Source of the DNA: Acidobacteriota bacterium | GTDB lineage: Bacteria > Acidobacteriota > Terriglobia > Terriglobales > Acidobacteriaceae | Length of the DNA stretch: 64,000 bases | NCBI GenBank assembly: GCA_021778845.1 | Contig: JAJYBU010000003.1 | Span: 99,921 to 163,920, forward strand | Reading direction: 5' to 3' | Part shown: positions 44,804-51,176 of the stretch, one piece after another | Layout of the letters: the number at the start of each line of letters is the position of its first letter | Position numbering within the stretch: the stretch's first letter is position 1 | Notes under the pieces: generated by a model | The model's database searches: none | What the model was told of the DNA's origin: nothing | Seen by the model: only the letters and a program-made list of their open reading frames with translations | Position numbers and translations under genes: made by a program

Positions 44804-45256
44804 ATGAATCGCACTTACGAAATCATGTTTATCGTTCGGCCCGATGTTGAAGAGGCCGAGCTCGACAAGCTCATCGAGACGTTCTCCGGCTATGTCACCA
44901 CGGGTGGCGGCACGGTGAAGACGACCGAGAAGATGGGCCGCCGCCGGCTGGCCTATACGGTCAAGAAGTTCAACGACGGCTTTTACGTTCTGCTGATTGT
45001 CGAGGCTCCGGCGTCGCTGATCTCCGAGATCGAGCGCCGTCTGCGCGTCTCTGAGCCGGTGATCAAGTTCCTCACCGTTCGCATGGACGAGGAAGACAAG
45101 CGCGTGGCAAAGATCAAGGCGCATCGCGATGCGCATGTGAAGCGCAGCGCCCAGCCGCAGGTCAATCTGGAGGCTGCTGCCGAGGCTCCCGCGGCTGCTG
45201 AGACGGCAGAGATTGCCGCTCCCGTTGCCGAGACTGAGCCCGCCGTCGCTTCGTAA
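44804..45256 (+). CDS. rpsF: 30S ribosomal protein S6
   Basis: 150 residues from ATG 44804. Starts MNRTYEIMFIVRPDVEEAELDKLI, the S6 start, and contains GRRRLAYTVKKFNDGFYVLL and the C-terminal basic residues of the fold near residue 95. An Ala/Glu/Pro-rich tail of about 45 residues follows. S6 binds S18 on the platform of the small subunit. It is the first gene of the rpsF-rpsR-rplI block; ssb, common between rpsF and rpsR elsewhere, is absent. Confidence 0.96.
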   Translation: MNRTYEIMFIVRPDVEEAELDKLIETFSGYVTTGGGTVKTTEKMGRRRLAYTVKKFNDGFYVLLIVEAPASLISEIERRLRVSEPVIKFLTVRMDEEDKRVAKIKAHRDAHVKRSAQPQVNLEAAAEAPAAAETAEIAAPVAETEPAVAS

Positions 45257-45488
45257 GGCTGACCCCTCGTGAGAGCGAGGGTAGATGCGGCAGTGGATGC
45301 AACACAAGCTTCGCAGACTGGATAATCCCGGTCCGCTGATAGGACTAACGCAACGCTGCAAGATGCTTCCACGATCTTCGGTCAGGTGACGAAGATCCAG
45401 TCCAGAGGCCCCAGGGCGGGTCTGGAGCAAGAGCAGCAGAACCGGTTGATGGTGCAGAGAGCCATCAGCAGATCAAAGGACAAGCAAC
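45257..45488 (+). promoter_or_regulatory. 232-bp structured gap between rpsF and rpsR
   Basis: No gene lies here. Several hairpins are visible: CCCTCG/CGAGGG at about 45263-45281, a perfect GATCTTCG/CGAAGATC stem at 45373-45397, CCAGA/TCTGG near 45402-45425, and TGATGG/CCATCA near 45448-45468. This may be a structured intercistronic leader for rpsR or simply folded spacer. Confidence 0.4.
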
Positions 45489-45893
45489 ATGGCAGACGAG
45501 ACAGTGAATCAAGCAGCACCCGCGGCGACCTCCGCTGCGGCTTCGACGACCGAGGGCAGCGCACCTGCTCCTCGCACGGGTGGTTATCAGGGCCAGGGCG
45601 GACCCCGCACGGGCGGGTCGCGGCCACCGCGTCCGGCTGGCGCCGGCGGCGGTGCAGGCGGAGCGGGCGGACGCAAGTTCTTCCGCCGCAAGAAGGTGTG
45701 CAAGTTCACGGTGGAGAAGATCGATACGATCAGCTACCGCGATGTGCGCCTGCTACAGCAGTTCGTGTCGGACCGCGGCAAGATCATTCCGCGCCGTTTG
45801 ACGGGCACCAGCGCTCCGTTCCAGCGTAAGCTGACGCGCGCGATCAAGCAGGCCCGTGCGATCGCCCTGCTGCCGTTTGCAGCGAAGTTCTAG
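45489..45893 (+). CDS. rpsR: 30S ribosomal protein S18
   Basis: 134 residues, with AAGGA eight bases before the ATG. The conserved S18 core starts at about residue 62 ([27 protein letters not shown]) and ends with [18 protein letters not shown]. The core has the usual 70-75 residues; the first 60 are an added low-complexity segment rich in Gly, Ala, Pro and Arg. S18 pairs with S6 in the small subunit. Confidence 0.95.
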   Translation: MADETVNQAAPAATSAAASTTEGSAPAPRTGGYQGQGGPRTGGSRPPRPAGAGGGAGGAGGRKFFRRKKVCKFTVEKIDTISYRDVRLLQQFVSDRGKIIPRRLTGTSAPFQRKLTRAIKQARAIALLPFAAKF

Positions 45894-45943
45894 TTCAACC
45901 CGCGTCGACATGCGGCGCGAACCGAGTACCTTGGAGACGTGTT

Positions 45944-46474
45944 ATGGAAGTCATTCTGAAGGAAGATATTAACAAGCTGGGTCATCGGGGCGATGTCGTG
46001 AAGGTCGCCGACGGATATGGCCGCAACTACCTGCTGCCAGGCAAGCTGGCGATGGAAGCCACGGTGGCGAACAAGGCCGTGATCGAACAGATGAAGGCGG
46101 CGTCGCTGCGCAAGTCGGCGTCGGAGAAGGGCGGAGCCGAGGAGTTGGCGGCTCAGCTCAACGAGCTGGTGCTGAACTTCGAGCGCAAGACGGGCGAAAA
46201 CGAGCGCCTGTTCGGTTCGGTTACGTCGCAGGACATTGCGGCGGAGCTGGAAGTACAGGGCTTCAAGGTGGACCGGCGCAAGATCCACCTGGAAGAGCCG
46301 CTGAAGTCGGTGGGCGAGTTCCACGTGCCGATCAAGCTGCACCGCGAGGTGTCGGCGCACCTGCAGGTGAACATCAAGAGCGACGCCACGGAGAATGCGG
46401 CTGCGGCCGAGGTGGCGGCGGACTCGGTGTTCAAGTCGACCTACACGGGCGAGCTGGACGATAACCGCGACTAG
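45944..46474 (+). CDS. rplI: 50S ribosomal protein L9
   Basis: 176 residues with GGAG before the ATG. Starts MEVILKEDINKLGHRGDVVKVADGYGRNYLLPGKLA, the classic L9 N-domain, followed by the long connecting helix and the C-terminal domain (LFGSVTSQDIAAELEVQGFKVDRRKI and KSVGEFHVPIKLHREV). L9 binds 23S rRNA near the L1 stalk. The extra 25 residues at the end are Ala/Glu-rich. It closes the ribosomal block and is followed by a terminator-like hairpin. Confidence 0.96.
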   Translation: MEVILKEDINKLGHRGDVVKVADGYGRNYLLPGKLAMEATVANKAVIEQMKAASLRKSASEKGGAEELAAQLNELVLNFERKTGENERLFGSVTSQDIAAELEVQGFKVDRRKIHLEEPLKSVGEFHVPIKLHREVSAHLQVNIKSDATENAAAAEVAADSVFKSTYTGELDDNRD

Positions 46475-46491
46475 TTTTCTATCAATCGCCA

Positions 46492-46529
46492 GAAACGCCC
46501 GCACTTCCGGATGGAGGCGTGGGCGTTCC
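46492..46529 (+). terminator. Hairpin after rplI
   Basis: AACGCCC and CAC on the left pair with GTGGGCGTT on the right, with a bulged G and further TTCC/GGAG pairing, about 20 bp after the rplI stop. No long T-run follows; family-2 repeat sequence begins at 46533. Confidence 0.55.
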
Positions 46530-46532
46530 TGC

Positions 46533-46816
46533 GTGGGGGGCCCCCCACCCCCGTACTCTTTGCCCTAAAGTATTCTTGTGAAGCAGGTTATGGCTGGACT
46601 TATGGCAGTCCGTCTGTGTCCTTCGGGGGCAGTAAGGGCCGTCCACCCAGGATTCTGGATGGATGGTCTGGATGGCGATCACTATTTTGGGTGGCCTACT
46701 TAAATTATAGCGACAGCCGAGGGGAACTCTGCCAGGTTTCCGAAAGTATTATCTCTTTCTGAATCAGTTATTTATTGGAATTGCGGAGAGCTTGGGGGGT
46801 TGACAGCATTTCGCCG
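46533..46816 (+). repeat. Dispersed element, family 2, copy 2
   Basis: This 284-bp stretch opens with the perfect palindrome GTGGGGGGCCCCCCAC and carries GTACTCTTTG, TAAAGTATT, the hairpin GGACTTATGGCAGTCC (46596-46611), TTAAATTATAGCGA and TTGACAGC. These are the same landmarks, at nearly the same spacing, as in 14284-14549 on the other strand. It sits downstream of rplI in the sense of that gene, as the other copy sits downstream of ychF. Confidence 0.75.
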
Positions 46817-46858
46817 GGGAGAGGCGGCGGCTGGTGGTGGTGGTGCTAGGCTAAGGCT

Positions 46859-47599
46859 ATGTGTGGTCGGTACTTCCGGAGATCAGAGAAGCAGGAGATC
46901 GCGGAGCGGTTTCGCGCTTCCAAGGTGTTTGAGGATCCGCTGACAGCGGACTACAACATTGCGCCGACGACGTTTCAGCCGGTGATTCGGTTGAGCCGGG
47001 ACTCGGGCGAGAGGGAGATGGCGCTGATGCGGTGGGGGATGGTGCCGTTCTTTGCGTCGAGCCTGAAGGAGTTCAAGGGGATGTCGACGTTCAATGCGCG
47101 GGCGGAGTCGATGGGTACGTCGGCGACGTGGAAAGAGCCGTTCAAGCGGCGGCGGTGCTTGATTCCGGCGGACGGGTTCTATGAGTGGGCGGAGAAGACG
47201 GGGGAGACGCGGGTGGGTGCGCGGGCGCCAAGGACGCAGTCCAAGAGCGGGAAGCAGCCGTATGCGATTACGCTGGCGGACGGCGGGATGATGGCGTTTG
47301 CGGGGCTGTGGGATGCGTGGAAGGAGCCGAAGAAGTCGCCGCAGGAGGTGGACCGATGGCTGCAGAGCTTTGCCATTGTGACCACCGAGGCGAATGAGTT
47401 GATGGCGGCGATCCATACGCGGATGCCGGTGATTGTGCATGAGCGGGACTGGGAGGAGTGGCTGGACCGTGATGCGACGCGACCGGCGCCGGTGCATCTG
47501 CTGCGGGCGTATGAGCCGGAGGGGATGCGGATGGAGGCGTGCAATACGGCGGTGGGGAATGTGCGGAACAATGGGCCGGAGATGCTGGTGGGGGTGTAG
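46859..47599 (+). CDS. SOS response-associated peptidase (SRAP/YedK family)
   Basis: 246 residues. The start MCGRYF makes Cys2 the residue after Met, which becomes the N-terminal nucleophile, as in all SRAP proteins. Other conserved parts are NIAPTTFQPVI, MRWGMVPFFA, FNARAESM, RRCLIPADGFYEW and MPVIVHE with the active-site His. YedK/HMCES proteins crosslink covalently to abasic sites in single-stranded DNA and protect them. The ATG is fixed by the need for Cys2. It lies directly after the family-2 repeat. Confidence 0.93.
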   Translation: MCGRYFRRSEKQEIAERFRASKVFEDPLTADYNIAPTTFQPVIRLSRDSGEREMALMRWGMVPFFASSLKEFKGMSTFNARAESMGTSATWKEPFKRRRCLIPADGFYEWAEKTGETRVGARAPRTQSKSGKQPYAITLADGGMMAFAGLWDAWKEPKKSPQEVDRWLQSFAIVTTEANELMAAIHTRMPVIVHERDWEEWLDRDATRPAPVHLLRAYEPEGMRMEACNTAVGNVRNNGPEMLVGV

Positions 47600-47738
47600 T
47601 CGGGGCGGCAGGGGAGAATCCGCTGGTGCGGACGTGATACGCGTCACAGACAGGGCGGATTGAGCGGATGAAGCTGGGTAGTGATCGCTTCGTGAAAGCA
47701 GATCGCTGGATCGACGGAAAACGTCGCGAGGGAGAGCT

Positions 47739-48032
47739 ATGTTGATTGCATCTGAGGGACGGGGAGCTGTGCTGGTTTCTGCTGGAGACGTGATGGGGTG
47801 GCTGGGGGCCTTTGAGCTGGCCGAGGGTGAAGGCGTGCGGATGGGTGCGGCTGCGTCGCGCGCAGGATTTGCGATGGCCGGTGGCAATGCTGGTGCGGTG
47901 GACTGCGCCAGTGGCGGTGGTGATTGCGGTGCGGTGGATTGCGCCAGCGGTGGCGGACGTTGCGGCGCGGGCGGCGATTGCGCCGGTGGTGGCGGGCGCT
48001 GCGGTGCCGGCGGTGACTGCGCGGGTTACTAG
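47739..48032 (+). CDS. Cys/Gly-repeat peptide, candidate RiPP precursor
   Basis: 97 residues; the ATG has GAGGGAG upstream. The first 50 or so residues are a hydrophobic/acidic leader without Cys. The last 42 residues have seven Cys at 56, 63, 68, 75, 81, 88 and 94 (spacing 7, 5, 7, 6, 7, 6) within near-tandem units such as DCASGGGRCGAGG. Only Cys, Gly, Ala, Ser, Asp, Arg and Val occur until the final Tyr. The stop is 3 bp before the GTG of a radical SAM/SPASM gene, so the two are almost surely co-translated. The layout fits a leader plus repetitive core that is modified at Cys. I do not recognise a named family. Confidence 0.75.
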   Translation: MLIASEGRGAVLVSAGDVMGWLGAFELAEGEGVRMGAAASRAGFAMAGGNAGAVDCASGGGDCGAVDCASGGGRCGAGGDCAGGGGRCGAGGDCAGY

Positions 48033-48035
48033 GAC

Positions 48036-49361
48036 GTGCTGGATGGATCGCGGAGACTGAAGCTGGCGGAGGGCGTTTTCTATGCGGAGAGAGGGGGGAA
48101 ACACCTCTTTCTGCAGCCTCGTGTGCCGGACTGGGTGGTGGTGAATCGCAATGGCGCGATTCTGCTGGCACGTTGCGATGGCAGAGCTGCGGTCGAGGAG
48201 ATGGTTGCGGGGCTGCCGAATGGCAAGGGGTTGCTGTCGCAGGCAGAGGCGCTGTTTGCGGAGGCGCAGCGGCGTGGGGTGCTGGTGGACGAAGAGGTGG
48301 AGGCTGCTCGGGATGGGGGCGTTGGAGGGGCGCTGCGCGGTGAGGTGGAGCGTCAGAGACCGGTGCTGGGAGTGGTGCATCTGAAGCTCACGAACCAGTG
48401 CAATTTGCGCTGCAGCTACTGTTATGCGGAGAGTGGGAAGCCGTCGGCGGTGTTGTCGTGGGAGGAGTTGGGGGGGATTGCGGAGAGCGTGGCCGCGATG
48501 TCTCCGGCGGTGGAGTATGTGATCTCTGGGGGTGAGCCGCTGCTGCATCCGCGGGCTCTGGAGTTTGCGGAGCGCGTGAAGGCGGCGGGAAATACGGTGC
48601 ATCTGCTGACCAATGGAACGCTGATTGATGAGACGAATGTGGAGCGGATTGCGGCGGTCGCGGACCTGGTGAAGATCAGCCTGGACGGTAGCAGCGAGGC
48701 GGTGCACGCGGCGACGCGGGGGAAGAACAATTTTGCGCGGGCGGTGCGGGCGGTGGAGCTGCTGGCGGGGCTGGGAGTGAAGGTGCAGGTCGCGATGACG
48801 GTGACGCGGGAGAATCGCGGGGACATTGCGGCGATGGTGGAGCGGTTTGGCTCGCGGCTGACGTTGCAGCCGCTGTTCAAGGCCGGGCGCGGGCGCGAGG
48901 AGGATGAGCTGGCGCTGACCGGGGTGGAATACTATGAGGCGCTGGCGGCGGTGGAGGGAGTGGCGCCGATGGGGGCTGTTGCGAGGACGCTGGCGGCGGT
49001 GCGGGGGCGTGGGACAAGGCGGTGCGCGATGGCTGAGAGGGAGATCAGCATCTCGGAGACGGGCGATGTGTACCCGTGCCAACTGTTGCATGCAGAGGAG
49101 TTCCGGGCGGGGAATGTGCGGGAGCGGCCGCTGGCGGAGATCTACAGTGAGTCGCCGGTGTTTGAGCGGCTGAGGGGGGTGAGCGTGGAGACGCTGGGGA
49201 AGTGCTCGGGGTGCGAGCTGCGGTATATCTGCGGAGGGGCTTGCAGGGCTAGGGATTTCTATGAGGTCGGGTCGGTGGAAGCGGTGGGGGAGTTTTGCGC
49301 GTATGAGCGCGAGGCGTTTCTGAGCGGGATCTTTGAGTCGGTGGAGCTGGTCGAGGTGTAG
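48036..49361 (+). CDS. Radical SAM/SPASM peptide-modifying enzyme with PqqD-like N-terminus
   Basis: 441 residues from GTG 48036, 3 bp after the peptide gene. Residues 10-90 resemble a PqqD-like leader-recognition domain (VFYAERGGKHLFLQPR, WVVVNRNGAILLARCDG). The radical SAM cluster motif is CNLRCSYC (Cys122, 126, 129), with GGEPLLHP and the SAM-binding strands after it. The C-terminal SPASM region has Cys in VYPCQLLH and the cluster CSGCELRYICGGACR, so extra iron-sulfur clusters are expected. Such enzymes form thioether or carbon-carbon crosslinks in peptides. The adjacent Cys/Gly peptide is the obvious substrate. Confidence 0.9.
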   Translation: MLDGSRRLKLAEGVFYAERGGKHLFLQPRVPDWVVVNRNGAILLARCDGRAAVEEMVAGLPNGKGLLSQAEALFAEAQRRGVLVDEEVEAARDGGVGGALRGEVERQRPVLGVVHLKLTNQCNLRCSYCYAESGKPSAVLSWEELGGIAESVAAMSPAVEYVISGGEPLLHPRALEFAERVKAAGNTVHLLTNGTLIDETNVERIAAVADLVKISLDGSSEAVHAATRGKNNFARAVRAVELLAGLGVKVQVAMTVTRENRGDIAAMVERFGSRLTLQPLFKAGRGREEDELALTGVEYYEALAAVEGVAPMGAVARTLAAVRGRGTRRCAMAEREISISETGDVYPCQLLHAEEFRAGNVRERPLAEIYSESPVFERLRGVSVETLGKCSGCELRYICGGACRARDFYEVGSVEAVGEFCAYEREAFLSGIFESVELVEV

Positions 49362-49375
49362 TTTGGCGCAGGCGG

Positions 49376-49560
49376 GTGTGAGTTTGGTGTAGGGCTCAAC
49401 GCAATCCTGGGTTGCAAATCGACACTCTCAGCACGGTTTTCGTACGTGCGAGGTTGGAAATGGGCGCTTGGGGCGCGGGGTTTTGGGGATTGGGGTGGGA
49501 GTGGATTTTGCGGGGAGGGTGGAAGGGGGATTTTGGGGGGTGGCGGCTGTCAAGTTGGGG
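49376..49560 (+). repeat. Dispersed element, family 1, copy C
   Basis: Starts GTGTGAGTTTGGTGTAGGG 14 bp after the radical SAM stop. Its first 90 bases are about 90% identical to copy B (40272-40462, minus), and the weaker tail ends in the shared CTGTCAAGTTG. The tail is very G-rich. No coding potential is seen. Confidence 0.85.
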
Positions 49561-49590
49561 GTGCTGGGGATTTTAGCTTCTAGCTTCTAG

Positions 49591-49654
49591 CAAAGGCAAA
49601 GGCAAAGGCAAAGGCAAAGGCAAAGGCAGAAGCAGAAGCAGAAGCAGAAGCAGA
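49591..49654 (+). repeat. Hexanucleotide microsatellite
   Basis: Six CAAAGG units are followed without a break by four CAGAAG units and a partial fifth. A seven-base duplication (AGCTTCT) lies just before it. It is in a non-coding gap of 434 bp that otherwise holds only the family-1 repeat and G-rich filler. Confidence 0.9.
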
Positions 49655-49795
49655 TCCCTACGGGATGACAACCAGAAAGGCAACGGCAAGAGCAAGAGCA
49701 AATACGGAGATCCTTCGCTTCGCTCTGGATGACGGGTGCAAGCGGCTGGGTGCGGGGGTGGGAGGTGGGGTGGGGATTGTGATGCTGGGTGGGAG

Positions 49796-51064
49796 TTATT
49801 CGTATTTCAGGGTGGTGACGGGGTCGAGGAGGGCGGCGCGGTTGGCAGGGAGGGTGCCGAAGATGACGCCGACGAGGACTGAGGTGCCAAGAGCAATGAT
49901 CGCCGCCCAGAAGGAGATGGGGATGGCGAAGGGGGTGAAGAGGCCGATGCTGAAGGGGACGGCGAGGCCGATGAGGGTTCCGACGAGACCGCCCGAGAGC
50001 GAGAGGAAGACGGCCTCGGTGAGGAACTGGAGGCGGATCTCGCGGCTGGTGGCGCCGAGGGCCTTGCGGATGCCGATCTCCTTGATGCGCGACTGGACGT
50101 TGGCGAGCATGGAGTTCATGATGCCGACGCCGGAGACGATGAGGGTGATGGCCGAGGCAAGGACGAGGACGATGGTGAGCATGTTGGCGATGTTGGCCAT
50201 GGTGCTGAGGACGTCGGTGAGGGTGGCGGCGTTGTACTCGCTGGTGGGGCGGTGGCGGCTCTTGATGATCTCGGTGATGCGTTTGGCGGCGGGCTCGACG
50301 TCCTGGGCGGTGTCCATGCCGAAGAAGATTTCTTTGAGGGTGTCAGAGCCGGTGAAGTAGCGGGCGACCTCGTAGGGGACGAGCAGGGTGTGGTTGCTGA
50401 TCTCGGACTGGCCGAAGGTGTCCATGCTTTCGACGAAGACGCCGATGACGGTGAAGGGGATGCCGTGGATGGAAAGGGTGTTGCCGATGGCGGCGTGGTA
50501 GCTGCCGAAGATTTCGATGGCCATGGGACCGACGATGTCGGCGACCTTGGCGTGGGTGAGGGCGTCCTCGTTGTCGAAGAAGCGGCCAGCCTTTAATTTC
50601 AGGTTGCGGATGTCCTTGTATTTGGGGCTGACGCCGAGGAGCATGGCGTCTTTGCTCTGGCCGTTGCCGATGGCGATGCGGTCGTGGAACTCGAGCATGG
50701 GAGAGCTGAAGCGGATGCCGGGGACCTGGGCGTCGACGGCTTCCATGTCTTCGCGGGTCATATAGTCTGGGGTGCTGACGTTATTGGGGCCCATGACGAC
50801 GCCGCCGGTGTACTGCATCTCGACTTTGTTGGGGCCGAGGCCGGAGATGGTGTCGAGGGCGTACTGCTTGCCGGTGAGGCCGACGGTGGCGACGAGGACG
50901 ATGGACGCGGAGCCGATGACCATGCCAAGCATGGTGAGGAGAAAGCGGGTCTTGCTGGCGCAGAAGCTGTCGTAGGCGAGGTTGAGGGTCTCGCGGAAGG
51001 CGACCGTGGAGCGAGCGCTGCGGAGGGTGCTTTCGAAGGTGTCGCGGACGGTCGGCATAGACAA
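49796..51064 (-). CDS. MacB/FtsX-type ABC transporter permease
   Basis: 422 residues. An N-terminal membrane helix (LLTMLGMVIGSASIVLVATVGLTG) is followed by a periplasmic MacB-type domain of about 220 residues and three C-terminal helices containing GVGIMNSMLANVQSRIKEIGIRKALGA and the ending PANRAALLDPVTTLKYE, both typical of this family. Members act with a separate ATPase to move or pull on lipoproteins, peptides or antibiotics without carrying them through the membrane. No ATPase or adaptor gene is adjacent, so it is an orphan permease here. Confidence 0.9.
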   Translation of the reverse strand: MSMPTVRDTFESTLRSARSTVAFRETLNLAYDSFCASKTRFLLTMLGMVIGSASIVLVATVGLTGKQYALDTISGLGPNKVEMQYTGGVVMGPNNVSTPDYMTREDMEAVDAQVPGIRFSSPMLEFHDRIAIGNGQSKDAMLLGVSPKYKDIRNLKLKAGRFFDNEDALTHAKVADIVGPMAIEIFGSYHAAIGNTLSIHGIPFTVIGVFVESMDTFGQSEISNHTLLVPYEVARYFTGSDTLKEIFFGMDTAQDVEPAAKRITEIIKSRHRPTSEYNAATLTDVLSTMANIANMLTIVLVLASAITLIVSGVGIMNSMLANVQSRIKEIGIRKALGATSREIRLQFLTEAVFLSLSGGLVGTLIGLAVPFSIGLFTPFAIPISFWAAIIALGTSVLVGVIFGTLPANRAALLDPVTTLKYE

Positions 51065-51176
51065 GATGGATCGATATTAAGTATCGCAGGGTGGAAGGAT
51101 TGCGGCCAGCGGACGGGATGGAGTTGCGCTGAAGATTGGATGCCGGGGAGGTGCGGTTGATTCGGCGCGAGCGGAA

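Noticed and set aside
47268..49091. Long open frame of 607 codons on the minus strand across the radical SAM gene
   Set aside because: It is antisense to the peptide, radical SAM and SRAP genes, is Arg/His/Pro-rich with no recognisable domain, and arises from high GC content.
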